A DNA stretch of 64,000 nt, taken from Cellulophaga sp. HaHaR_3_176 (lineage in GTDB: Bacteria; Bacteroidota; Bacteroidia; Flavobacteriales; Flavobacteriaceae). The translations under genes were made by a program, and so were the position numbers. The stretch lies in contig NZ_CP058990.1 of NCBI RefSeq assembly GCF_019021925.1, positions 186,001 through 250,000 on the forward strand, written 5' to 3'. Below, piece after piece: positions 44,918 through 53,601 of the stretch; the stretch's first letter is position 1, and each line of letters begins with the position of its first letter. The notes beneath the pieces were generated by a model. That model was not told where the DNA came from. It saw nothing but the letters and a program-made list of their open reading frames with translations, and ran no database searches.

Positions 44918-45000
44918 ATTTATTAATTTTATTTGAATAGTCGGGATAAAGATACTAAAAGTAGAAAGGACAAAAAAGTTATTGCAAACTAATAGAAGCT

Positions 45001-45387
45001 TTAGTTTAGGGTGAAGGGAGTGCTGAATTTAAAGGTAGGTATGTATACTCTAAACTTGTCGTTATTTCCGAAATTAACCATATTGTAATGACCTTTCATT
45101 GCTCCAATTGTTGAAGTTAATAAGCAGCCAGAACTGTAAGTGTGAGATTCGCCGGGTTGAATAACTGGTTTTTTACCTATAACACCTTCACCATCTAATA
45201 TTTCAAGCTCATTTAATGAATCGTAAATTTGCCAATGACGAGAAGTTAATTGTACGGCGTCTTTACTTTGGTTTTCAATAGTGATTGTATACCCAAAAGC
45301 ATAGTGAGTTTTGTAGTTTTTAAAGAACGTGCCTTCAAAACTAGTATTTACTGAAATTTTTATGCCTTTTGTAATTTGGGTAGTCAT
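45001..45387 (-). CDS. apaG: ApaG/CorD family protein
   Basis: The 128 residues match ApaG, a fibronectin-III-like beta sandwich: FGYTITIENQSKDAVQLTSRHW, GVIGKKPVIQPGESHTYSSGCLL, GAMKGHYNMV and a final IPTFKFSTPF. The family is linked to Mg2+/Co2+ homeostasis and Ap4A levels in enterobacteria, but its molecular role is unclear. A TATTTTTG box lies 51 nt upstream. It follows the pruA start on the same strand with 83 nt between. Confidence 0.9.
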   Translation of the reverse strand: MTTQITKGIKISVNTSFEGTFFKNYKTHYAFGYTITIENQSKDAVQLTSRHWQIYDSLNELEILDGEGVIGKKPVIQPGESHTYSSGCLLTSTIGAMKGHYNMVNFGNNDKFRVYIPTFKFSTPFTLN

Positions 45388-45437
45388 ATTTTTAAGAGTC
45401 TAAAACACTAATGAATTACAGTTTAATTAGTTCAGTA

Positions 45438-45445
45438 CAAAAATA
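45438..45445 (-). promoter_or_regulatory. -7 box for apaG
   Basis: TATTTTTG on the minus strand fits TAnnTTTG and lies 51 nt before the apaG start. Confidence 0.4.
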
Positions 45446-45629
45446 CAAAAAATACTTAAAAACGTATTGAGTCTTAAATCAATAATTGTTTTTAAAACTT
45501 AAACTGATTTAATGTACTAAAAATCTAATATTAAGCAAGATAGGAAGGATTCTTATTTTGTGAAATTTTAGAGAATTAAGTTCGGTGTAATTCTGTTTTT
45601 TTAGATGTGGAACCCCTTTTAACAAAACA

Positions 45630-46874
45630 TTAATTTTTTAAATTGGTCGAATTAGTAGATCCGATTCCAATTAAGCTGTCATATAAATCTCCAAAATTTC
45701 TATAATATACTAAAACCAAGTAATTATTTTCTGTATAATGGAAGTTGCCAGACACTTCGTTTAACTTAATTTCACTTTTGTCATCTTTTAAAACATACTT
45801 GTAATTGTAAAAACCTTGTTTGATTTTTATACTTGCTTCCATTAAGCCGTTTTCTTCATTGTAAGTCATTTCGTTTTCTTCATTAAGTTCGTAATTGTTA
45901 AACTTTCCAAAAACGTATACTTTATCTAAGACTAAACCTCTTTTATAGGGTAGGCTAAAATGAACATTGGTGTATTCTGCTTCTCTTGATGAGTCATCTC
46001 CTTGTAATGTTCTGATTACAAAATCACCGTTTATATCCGGAAAGTACGTGTAGGGTTTGTCATTTCTAAATCTGTTGGTGTATAGGTAATGATTATATAA
46101 GTCAGTTAGTTCAATTGAAGCTATTGCTGCAGAGGCAGACCTTAAATCTTTAGTATCAAAGTTGTAAAACTCGTTTCCTCCAAAAAAACTAGTTTCTTCA
46201 TCGTACTTGTAAACAAGTTCGGTGCCGATAGTAAACTGGGGTTTTATATTATAAATAGCGGTTGGCCAATAATAATTTTGAAGAATTGCAATTTTTACTT
46301 CTTTTTTTGGATTTACAATAGTATAGTTACTGTAATTAATATTGATTTGTACAGCTTGCTTTTCGTTAATATAATTAAAATCTCTGCTTCGTTTGGTAAG
46401 AGTGCTAACTGTTACTGAATTTTGATATACTAAAAAACGTCTTGAAAATTGCAGCTCATAATTACTGTCATATATTTCTATAATATGATTACCGCTTACT
46501 TTTAGTTTAACATTGTCATTAGGTAGTGTTAATCTGTAGTTCGAATAAGGCTGTAGTGTATTATAGCTATTATCGTAATCAGTAATTCTCTGGTCATCAA
46601 TACCATTTATATACTGTGATTTTAAAAGATCTGAGGGAGTCCAATCATAATTACAATGAATTATTTTATAATAATAGTCTTGCTCGCTTGCTGTTAAATC
46701 ATCAAATTCTAAATAAATAGTTTCACCTAATTGAATTATAGGAAATTGATCATCTGTTTCTCCTTTAAAAACAATAGATTTTATATTAGATGGGGGATTT
46801 ACTTCTGATTGAACTTGGGCTAAAACAGCGTTAGTAATAAAAAATAAAAATATAGCTGTAAATTTAAAAGTCAT
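45630..46874 (-). CDS. Type IX secretion plug protein (DUF5103)
   Basis: The 414 residues have a signal peptide ending near NAVLAQ and the DUF5103 arrangement: IKSIVFKG..., YYKIIHCNYDWTPSDLLKSQYINGID near 65-95, LPNDNVKLKVSGNHII, and a second half with beta-rich Ig-like folds. DUF5103 proteins are plug-type partners of the SprA translocon pore of type IX secretion, an assignment from the structural literature. The gene stands alone on the minus strand, divergent from nqrA. Confidence 0.85.
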   Translation of the reverse strand: MTFKFTAIFLFFITNAVLAQVQSEVNPPSNIKSIVFKGETDDQFPIIQLGETIYLEFDDLTASEQDYYYKIIHCNYDWTPSDLLKSQYINGIDDQRITDYDNSYNTLQPYSNYRLTLPNDNVKLKVSGNHIIEIYDSNYELQFSRRFLVYQNSVTVSTLTKRSRDFNYINEKQAVQININYSNYTIVNPKKEVKIAILQNYYWPTAIYNIKPQFTIGTELVYKYDEETSFFGGNEFYNFDTKDLRSASAAIASIELTDLYNHYLYTNRFRNDKPYTYFPDINGDFVIRTLQGDDSSREAEYTNVHFSLPYKRGLVLDKVYVFGKFNNYELNEENEMTYNEENGLMEASIKIKQGFYNYKYVLKDDKSEIKLNEVSGNFHYTENNYLVLVYYRNFGDLYDSLIGIGSTNSTNLKN

Positions 46875-46990
46875 TTGTAAGGTTTAATTTTTGTAAATAT
46901 AAGCAAAAGTTGTGCCTAAAATGTGTTGTAATAATCAAACGAATCTCTTTATTTAGAATCTATATAAATAACATATGTTATATTGTTTTA

Positions 46991-47023
46991 TTGGCGTAAT
47001 TTGTACTTAAAATTTTAAATTTG
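46991..47023 (+). promoter_or_regulatory. Candidate promoter for the nqr operon
   Basis: TTG at 46991-46993 and TAAATTTG at 47016-47023, with 22 nt between, fit the Bacteroidetes consensus loosely in spacing and exactly in the -7 box. The nqrA ATG is 34 nt downstream. Confidence 0.45.
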
Positions 47024-47057
47024 CACCAAATTTTGTTAACCTAAGGTCTACATTAAT

Positions 47058-48407
47058 ATGTCTAAAGACATCAGAATTAAAAAAGGCTTAAACATAAATT
47101 TGGTTGGTGCTGCTGAATTAGCAACTTCCAAAGCTCCTTCGAGCAATGTTTATGTCATAAATATTCAGGATTTTCATGGGGTTGCCCCGAAAATGCTGCT
47201 TAAAGAAGGTGCTAAAGTAAAAGCAGGTGAAGCCCTTTTTTATAACAAGGATCATGAAAACATGATTTTTGTTTCTCCTGTTAGTGGTGAATTAGCCGAA
47301 ATCAAAAGAGGTGAAAGACGAAAAATTCTTTCTCTTAAGATTTTAGCTGATAAAACTCAAGAACAAATTGAGCATACTGTTCCTGATTTAAAAAATGCTG
47401 CATCGGAAGATGTTAAAGCGTTTTTGTTGAAGTCTGGTTGTTGGCCTTTTGTAAAACAACGTCCTTACGATGTTGTTGCTAACCCTAACGTAACTCCAAA
47501 ATCTATTTTTGTTTCAGGATATGCATCTGCACCCCTTGCTGCAAATTTTGATTACGTTTTAAAAGGGAAAGAAGCAGAATTACAAGTTGCTATTTCGGCA
47601 TTGGCTAAATTAACTTCAGGTAAGGTTCATGTTTCTTATGGTGATTCAAGTTCTCCTTTAGCTAGTTTGCAAGGTGTTGATTCTCATAAAGTTTCAGGTC
47701 CTCATCCTTCAGGTTTAGTTGGTACGCTAATCAATAAAGTAGATCCTATTAATAAAGGTGAAACTGTTTGGGTGGTAACTCCTCAAGATTTGATTATTAT
47801 CGGAGAATTGTTGTTGACTGGTAAGTTTAATCCAGAAAGAACAATAGCCCTTGTGGGTTCTTCTGTGAAAAAGCCACAATATTATACTACTAAAATAGGA
47901 GCAGAAGTGGCTACGTTTTTGTATGCTAGCGGGGTAAAAGAAGAAAAGTTTAGAGTTATAAACGGAGATGTTCTTACCGGTTCTAAATCTAGTCAAGATG
48001 GTTATTTAGGGTATTACAATAATACCGTATCTGCAATACCAGAAGGTGATGATTATGAGTTGTTTGGTTGGAATAAGCCAGTTTTCAATAAAATTTCTAC
48101 GACAAGAGCGATGACTTTTTCATGGTTATTTCCTAAAAAGAAATTTGATTTAGATACAAATACGAATGGTGAACACAGAGCTTTTGTGGTTACAGGTCAG
48201 TATGAAGAAGTATTTCCTTTAGATATTTATCCAATGCAATTGTTAAAAGCTTGTATGGTAAAAGATTTGGATGAGATGGAACAGTTAGGACTGTACGAGG
48301 TAGCTCCAGAAGATTTTTCTTTAACGGAGTTTATCTGTATATCTAAACAACCACATCAGCAAATTATACGTGAAGGATTAGACTTATTACAAAAAGAAAT
48401 AGGATAA
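47058..48407 (+). CDS. nqrA: Na+-translocating NADH:quinone reductase subunit A
   Basis: The 449 residues match NqrA: IRIKKGLNINLVGAA at the start, EGAKVKAGEALFYNKDHENMIFVSPVSGELAEI near 55-85 (a barrel-sandwich hybrid domain) and FVVTGQYEEVFPLDIYPMQLLKA near the end. NqrA is the peripheral cytoplasmic subunit near the quinone site. It is the first gene of a six-gene operon in standard order, with 2 nt to nqrB. Confidence 0.97.
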   Translation: MSKDIRIKKGLNINLVGAAELATSKAPSSNVYVINIQDFHGVAPKMLLKEGAKVKAGEALFYNKDHENMIFVSPVSGELAEIKRGERRKILSLKILADKTQEQIEHTVPDLKNAASEDVKAFLLKSGCWPFVKQRPYDVVANPNVTPKSIFVSGYASAPLAANFDYVLKGKEAELQVAISALAKLTSGKVHVSYGDSSSPLASLQGVDSHKVSGPHPSGLVGTLINKVDPINKGETVWVVTPQDLIIIGELLLTGKFNPERTIALVGSSVKKPQYYTTKIGAEVATFLYASGVKEEKFRVINGDVLTGSKSSQDGYLGYYNNTVSAIPEGDDYELFGWNKPVFNKISTTRAMTFSWLFPKKKFDLDTNTNGEHRAFVVTGQYEEVFPLDIYPMQLLKACMVKDLDEMEQLGLYEVAPEDFSLTEFICISKQPHQQIIREGLDLLQKEIG

Positions 48408-48409
48408 AT

Positions 48410-49678
48410 ATGAGCCTTAAAAATAAATTACACGAACTTAAAGAGCAGTACAAGGGCAAAAAAATGGCTCCTGCTTTTAATGCAATTCATACTTTTTTAT
48501 ACGCTCCTAATGAAACTACACATTCTGGGAGTCACGTTAGAGGTGCAGATGATTTAAAACGTACGATGAATACAGTGATAATGGCACTTGTGCCAGTATT
48601 GTTGTTTTCAATGTTTAATGCAGGTTATCAACATTTTGCTGCTATCGATGCAGCAAAGGGTGTTGTTAGAGAAGTTTCTCTAGTAGGGAACTTTTTAACT
48701 TGGGATAATTTCTGGATTGGTGTTATCAAAGTATTGCCACTAGTAATTGTTTCTTACGGGGTTGGACTTTTAATAGAATTTATTTTTGCTGTTATTAAAG
48801 GACACGAGGTAGAAGAAGGTTATTTAGTAACAGGTATGTTAGTTCCATTAATTGTACCTATAGACACTCCACTTTGGATGTTAGCTGTAGCAGTTGTTTT
48901 CGGTGTTGTTATCGGAAAAGAAGTTTTTGGAGGTACAGGAATGAATATCTTAAACCCAGCATTAACAATTAGAGCTTTCTTATTCTTTGCTTATCCAACT
49001 TGGATGAGTGGTGATAAAGTTTGGGTATATGATGCTGTGAAATTAGCAGGTACACCAGATGCTATTTCAGGTGAAACTATTTTAGGTTTTTTAGCACAAG
49101 GAAAAGGTGCTGAAATGACGTACTCTATATCGGATATGTTCTTTGGTTTTATACCAGGTTCAGTTGGTGAAACATCTACATTCTTAATATTATTGGGAGG
49201 TTTGTTCTTGATTTTTAGTAAAATAGCAAGCTGGAGAATAATGTTAAGTGCTGTTATAGGTGCTTTGGTTATGGGCTTAATGTTTAATGGAGTTGTGAGT
49301 GCTGGTTGGATTACTGATACTAGTAAATTTTACGGACTAATGAGTTTTACTTTCTGGCAGCATTTAATAGTTGGTGGTTTAGCTTTTGGTATCGTTTATA
49401 TGGCAACTGACCCAGTAACAGGTTCTCAAACTAATAAAGGTAAGTGGTATTATGGTTTTTTTATCGGATTTATTTCTGTAATGATTCGTGTATTCAACCC
49501 TGCATATCCTGAAGGTGTGTTCTTAGCAATATTGTTAATGAACGTTTTTGCACCAACAATCGATCATTACGTTATTCAAAGTAATGTGAAGAAAAGAATG
49601 AAGAGATTAAAGAATGCTACAGTATTACCAGTTAATACTGATGGTAAATCAGAAACATTAAAAGCTGAAACCGTTTAA
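48410..49678 (+). CDS. nqrB: Na+-translocating NADH:quinone reductase subunit B
   Basis: The 422 residues form a membrane subunit with about ten spans and the conserved GKEVFGGTGMNILNPALTIRAFLFFAYP segment near residues 163-190. NqrB carries a covalently bound FMN on a threonine within an SGAT-type motif; here the corresponding place reads DAISGETI (near residues 218-225), with glutamate in place of alanine. It forms part of the sodium path and quinone site. Spacing to nqrC is 2 nt. Confidence 0.97.
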   Translation: MSLKNKLHELKEQYKGKKMAPAFNAIHTFLYAPNETTHSGSHVRGADDLKRTMNTVIMALVPVLLFSMFNAGYQHFAAIDAAKGVVREVSLVGNFLTWDNFWIGVIKVLPLVIVSYGVGLLIEFIFAVIKGHEVEEGYLVTGMLVPLIVPIDTPLWMLAVAVVFGVVIGKEVFGGTGMNILNPALTIRAFLFFAYPTWMSGDKVWVYDAVKLAGTPDAISGETILGFLAQGKGAEMTYSISDMFFGFIPGSVGETSTFLILLGGLFLIFSKIASWRIMLSAVIGALVMGLMFNGVVSAGWITDTSKFYGLMSFTFWQHLIVGGLAFGIVYMATDPVTGSQTNKGKWYYGFFIGFISVMIRVFNPAYPEGVFLAILLMNVFAPTIDHYVIQSNVKKRMKRLKNATVLPVNTDGKSETLKAETV

Positions 49679-49680
49679 TT

Positions 49681-50430
49681 ATGGCAATTAACACAGATAA
49701 AAACGTTTATACGGTAGTATTTGCGGCAGTAATGGTTGTAATCGTAGGTTCTGTTTTAGCACTAACGGCTTCGGGCTTGAGTGATAAAATTAAGGAAAAC
49801 GAAAGATTTGAAAAGCAACAAAACATTCTTTACGCAATGGGCGTAAATGAGAATGTTGATGAGGGAAGTGTAAATTTTATTCCTGCTGATAAAGTAGAGG
49901 CAGAATTTACAAAATATATTAAAGAGCAGTTAGTAATCGAAGGTGATAAAATCACTAAAGATGATAATGCATATTTAATAAATATGAAAAAACAAGTGGC
50001 TATCGCTCAAAAGGGAGAAACTCCTAGGTTGCCATTATTTGTTGGTGAGAAAGAAGGTAAAACTTTTTATATCATACCAATGTACGGTAAAGGACTTTGG
50101 GATGCTATTTGGGGATTCATCGCTTTAGATGATCAAATGGTTGTGCAAGGTGTTTACTTTGACCATAAAGGTGAAACTCCTGGTTTAGGTGCAAACATTA
50201 AGCAACGTTACTTTATGGACGACTTTACAGGTGAAACAATTTTATCAGGTACTCGTTATGCTGGTATTAATGTTGCAAAAGGCAATAATGATCCTGTTAA
50301 CGAAAGAAAAGATGATAATGCTGTCGATGCACTTGCGGGAGCAACAATTACAGGGAATGGTGTTTCAGCAATGATTTCTGAAACAATGAATCTTTATCAA
50401 GACTATTTAAAAACCATTAGAGTAAAATAA
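49681..50430 (+). CDS. nqrC: Na+-translocating NADH:quinone reductase subunit C
   Basis: The 249 residues have one N-terminal membrane span (YTVVFAAVMVVIVGSVLAL) and a periplasmic FMN-binding domain. The flavinylation motif reads DALAGATIT near residues 217-225, the final threonine being the FMN attachment site by homology. GKGLWDAIWGFIALD and HKGETPGLGANI are typical. The apbE gene downstream of the operon encodes the enzyme that attaches this FMN. Confidence 0.97.
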   Translation: MAINTDKNVYTVVFAAVMVVIVGSVLALTASGLSDKIKENERFEKQQNILYAMGVNENVDEGSVNFIPADKVEAEFTKYIKEQLVIEGDKITKDDNAYLINMKKQVAIAQKGETPRLPLFVGEKEGKTFYIIPMYGKGLWDAIWGFIALDDQMVVQGVYFDHKGETPGLGANIKQRYFMDDFTGETILSGTRYAGINVAKGNNDPVNERKDDNAVDALAGATITGNGVSAMISETMNLYQDYLKTIRVK

Positions 50431-50432
50431 TT

Positions 50433-51080
50433 ATGGGATTACTTTCAAAAAAAGATACAGGATTAATTTTAGATCCTTTAGCAGATAATAACCCAATTAC
50501 TATACAGGTATTAGGTATTTGTTCTGCATTAGCAATTACTGCAGAGCTTAAAGCTTCAATAGTAATGGCAGTTTCAGTAATGTTCGTTTTAGGTATTGGT
50601 AACGTTGTGATTTCTTTGTTAAGAAATGTGATACCTTCTAAAATTAGAATTATTGTTCAGCTTGTAGTAGTAGCTGCATTGGTTATTATAGTAGATCAGG
50701 TTTTAAAAGCTTTTGCTTACGAGCTAAGTAAAACACTTTCAGTATTCGTTGGTTTGATTATCACAAACTGTATAATCATGGGTCGTTTTGAAGCTTTTGC
50801 TTTAGCAAACGGACCTTGGAGATCTTTTTTAGATGGTATTGGTAACTCTCTAGGTTATGGTGTTATCTTAATCATCATTGGATTCTTTAGAGAGTTGTTA
50901 GGTTCAGGAACATTATTAGGTTTCAAAGTTTTAGGAGATCCGATTACTAAGACTGGTTTATATGCAATTGGATATGAAAATAACGGGTTCATGTTGCTTT
51001 CTCCAATGGCTTTAATAGTTGTGGGAATTATAATTTGGGTACAACGTTCTCGTAACCCAGCTTTAGTAGAAGAAAATTAG
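50433..51080 (+). CDS. nqrD: Na+-translocating NADH:quinone reductase subunit D
   Basis: This 215-residue membrane protein has six spans and the NqrD/RnfE signature ADNNPITIQVLGICSALAIT at the start, IITNCIIMGRFEAFALANGPWRS near 110-130 and GFFRELLGSGTLLGFKV near 150. The cysteine in LGIC and the one in TNC correspond to ligands of the intramembrane iron centre shared with NqrE. Spacing to nqrC is 2 nt and to nqrE 24 nt. Confidence 0.97.
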   Translation: MGLLSKKDTGLILDPLADNNPITIQVLGICSALAITAELKASIVMAVSVMFVLGIGNVVISLLRNVIPSKIRIIVQLVVVAALVIIVDQVLKAFAYELSKTLSVFVGLIITNCIIMGRFEAFALANGPWRSFLDGIGNSLGYGVILIIIGFFRELLGSGTLLGFKVLGDPITKTGLYAIGYENNGFMLLSPMALIVVGIIIWVQRSRNPALVEEN

Positions 51081-51104
51081 TAGTTATACCAAGAAATTAT
51101 TGTT

Positions 51105-51839
51105 ATGTTAGAACATGTAGAATTATTCTTTAAATCCATATTCATTGATAATATGGTATTTGCCACATTCTTGGGGATGTGTTCTTATTTAGCTGTATCC
51201 AAAAAGGTTGCTACAGCTGTAGGTTTAGGTGCTGCCGTAATATTTGTATTAGCAGTTACTGTTCCTTTAAACTGGTTGTTAGATCAGTATCTTTTAAGAG
51301 ATGGTGCTTTAGCTTGGTTAGGTCCAGAATATGCAGATTATAATTTAAGTTTTTTATCTTTTATATTATTTATTGCAACGATTGCAACAATGGTACAATT
51401 GGTAGAAATTGTGGTTGAGAAATTCTCACCATCATTATATAATTCATTAGGTATTTTCTTGCCATTAATTGCGGTAAACTGTGCTATTTTGGGTGGTTCA
51501 TTATTTATGCAATCTAGAGATATACAATCTTTAGGTCTAGCATTTAATTATGGATTAAGCTCGGGTATTGGCTGGTTCTTAGCAATATTAGCAATTGCCG
51601 CTATTAGAGAGAAAATCAGATATTCAAATGTTCCTGCTCCGTTAAGAGGTTTGGGTATTACATTTATTATCACTGGTTTAATGGCTATTGGTTTTATGAG
51701 TTTTGGTGGTATGTTAACAGGTGGTGATGAAGCTCCTGCTGAAGAAGAAGTTATGACTGCTCAAAAAGTGAAAGAAGAGGAAATTAAAAAAGAAATGACT
51801 GAAAAAGAAGTTTCTTATAATGATATTTTAAATAAATAA
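51105..51839 (+). CDS. nqrE: Na+-translocating NADH:quinone reductase subunit E
   Basis: The 244 residues include six membrane spans with FIDNMVFATFLGMCSYLAVSKK near 15-35 and PLIAVNCAILGGSLFMQ near 120, holding the cysteines that with NqrD bind the membrane iron centre. The C terminus carries about 35 extra charged residues rich in Glu and Lys (EAPAEEEVMTAQKVKEEE...) beyond the usual 200-residue length, an extension I believe is seen in other flavobacteria. Confidence 0.96.
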   Translation: MLEHVELFFKSIFIDNMVFATFLGMCSYLAVSKKVATAVGLGAAVIFVLAVTVPLNWLLDQYLLRDGALAWLGPEYADYNLSFLSFILFIATIATMVQLVEIVVEKFSPSLYNSLGIFLPLIAVNCAILGGSLFMQSRDIQSLGLAFNYGLSSGIGWFLAILAIAAIREKIRYSNVPAPLRGLGITFIITGLMAIGFMSFGGMLTGGDEAPAEEEVMTAQKVKEEEIKKEMTEKEVSYNDILNK

Positions 51840-51841
51840 GA

Positions 51842-53149
51842 ATGATTTTAGCTACAAGTACAGGCGGAACCATAGTAATAACAGTTGTCGCGTTTATGAT
51901 TCTTTTGTTAGCATTAGTTGCCCTTTTGCTATTTACTAAAGAAAAATTATCACCTTCTGGTCCGGTAACTATTACTATTAATGGTGAAAAGAAAATTGAA
52001 GTTGGTTCTGGTGGATCATTGCTTTCAACATTAGGAAATCAAAAAATATTTTTACCATCAGCATGTGGTGGTGGTGGAACATGTATTCAGTGTGAATGTC
52101 ACGTACTTTCGGGTGGTGGAGAAGCATTACCAACTGAAACACCTCACTTTTCAAGAAAAGAATTGCTTCACGGAGCACGTTTGTCTTGTCAAGTGAAAGT
52201 AAAGCAAGACATGGAAATTACTATTCCTGAAGAAGTTTTTGGTATCAAAAAATGGAACGGAAAAGTTGTTCGTAATTATAATGTTGCTTCTTTTATTAAG
52301 GAATTTGTTGTTGAAATTCCTGAAGATATGGGTTACAAAGCAGGTGGGTATATTCAAATTGAAATTCCTGAATGTGAAGTTAAATATGCAGATATTGATA
52401 TTACGGCACACCCTGAAGAACACGAAACTCCAGATAAATTTCAAGCTGAATGGGATAAATTCAATTTATGGCCATTAGTAATGAAAAATCCTGAAACTGT
52501 TGAAAGAGCATATTCTATGGCTTCTTTCCCTGCAGAAGGTCGTGAGATTATGCTTAACGTTCGTATTGCTACTCCACCTTGGGATAGATCTAAAAACGGA
52601 TGGATGGATGTAAATCCTGGTGTAGCATCTTCTTATATCTTTAATTTAAAGAAAGGTGATGATGTTGTAATTTCAGGTCCTTATGGTGAATTTTTCATTA
52701 ATGAGTCTGATTCTGAAATGCTTTACGTAGGTGGTGGTGCAGGTATGGCGCCAATGCGTTCTCATTTATATCATTTATTCAAAACCTTAAAAACCGGTAG
52801 AAAAGTTACTTATTGGTACGGTGGACGTTCTAAACGTGAATTATTCTATTTAGATCATTTTTACGAATTGGAAAAAGAATTTCCAAACTTTAAATTCTAT
52901 TTAGCACTTTCAGAGCCTATGCCTGAAGATAATTGGAAAGTAAAAGAAACTGTAGATGCTCCTGGTGATGGTTTTGTCGGCTTTATTCATAATTGTGTTA
53001 TTGACAATTATTTAAGCTTACATGAGTCTCCAGAAGATATAGAATTATATTTCTGTGGACCACCATTAATGAACAAAGCTGTTCAAAAAATGGGAGAAGA
53101 TTTTGGTATTCCAGATGAACATATTAGATTTGATGACTTTGGAGGGTAA
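51842..53149 (+). CDS. nqrF: Na+-translocating NADH:quinone reductase subunit F
   Basis: The 435 residues have an N-terminal membrane span, a ferredoxin-like [2Fe-2S] domain (SACGGGGTCIQCECHV near 77-92 and the later LSCQV cysteine), then an FAD and NADH-binding reductase domain (RAYSMASFP near 218, GGGAGMAPMRSHL near 299, YFCGPPLMNKAVQ near 403). It is the NADH entry point of the pump. A terminator lies about 45 nt downstream, but the next two genes appear functionally linked. Confidence 0.97.
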   Translation: MILATSTGGTIVITVVAFMILLLALVALLLFTKEKLSPSGPVTITINGEKKIEVGSGGSLLSTLGNQKIFLPSACGGGGTCIQCECHVLSGGGEALPTETPHFSRKELLHGARLSCQVKVKQDMEITIPEEVFGIKKWNGKVVRNYNVASFIKEFVVEIPEDMGYKAGGYIQIEIPECEVKYADIDITAHPEEHETPDKFQAEWDKFNLWPLVMKNPETVERAYSMASFPAEGREIMLNVRIATPPWDRSKNGWMDVNPGVASSYIFNLKKGDDVVISGPYGEFFINESDSEMLYVGGGAGMAPMRSHLYHLFKTLKTGRKVTYWYGGRSKRELFYLDHFYELEKEFPNFKFYLALSEPMPEDNWKVKETVDAPGDGFVGFIHNCVIDNYLSLHESPEDIELYFCGPPLMNKAVQKMGEDFGIPDEHIRFDDFGG

Positions 53150-53194
53150 AACCAAAATAGTAACATAAAATCAATAGATTTAAAATACAAATAA

Positions 53195-53231
53195 TAAAAA
53201 AACCGATATATTTATAATATCGGTTTTTTTA
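53195..53231 (+). terminator. Terminator behind nqrF
   Basis: AAAAAACCGATAT...ATATCGGTTTTTTT is a stem of about 12 bp with a T run. The next gene begins 14 nt later and so either has a start signal inside this region or depends on read-through. Confidence 0.8.
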
Positions 53232-53244
53232 ATGTTTTAAAACG

Positions 53245-53601
53245 ATGAAAGTATTATCAGAACAAGAATTACATAACTTAGCAATGAATATTGTTGGAAA
53301 GCAATTAGAAGCTGCTGGTTACGAGTTTATGGCTGTAAATAGTGAGTTAAAAAAAAATCCACAATTTGTATGTCTTAAGGATAAAAAGTTGCATTTTGTA
53401 GTGGTTAAATGTATTACCTATCCTAATGATCCAAAAGATATGGAAATGGATAGTTTAATGAAAATGAAAGAACACGCATTAAAATTTGAAGCAGATACTT
53501 TTTACGGTGGCGTAGGGTTAGTAAATGCTAAAGATTATAATAAACCAGTGTGTTTAAATGAAGAATATATTGTTGATTATGATGGGCTTATTAAAATTTA
53601 A
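53245..53601 (+). CDS. Small NQR-associated protein
   Basis: The 118 residues form a small soluble alpha/beta protein (MKVLSEQELHNLAMNIVGKQLE, FVCLKDKKLHFVVVKC, YGGVGLVNAKDYNKP). Homologues behind nqrF in flavobacteria are commonly labelled as an NQR subunit F protein, although no ferredoxin or flavin domain is present; that label seems to derive from position. Its end overlaps the apbE start by 23 nt (or 44 nt with an earlier ATG). The true role is unknown; the fold may be a restriction-endonuclease-like one. Confidence 0.65.
   Translation: MKVLSEQELHNLAMNIVGKQLEAAGYEFMAVNSELKKNPQFVCLKDKKLHFVVVKCITYPNDPKDMEMDSLMKMKEHALKFEADTFYGGVGLVNAKDYNKPVCLNEEYIVDYDGLIKI

Noticed and set aside
52151..52478. 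ORFs in other frames within nqrF and neighbouring nqr genes
   Set aside because: They lie inside well-conserved coding sequence and show no protein-like composition.
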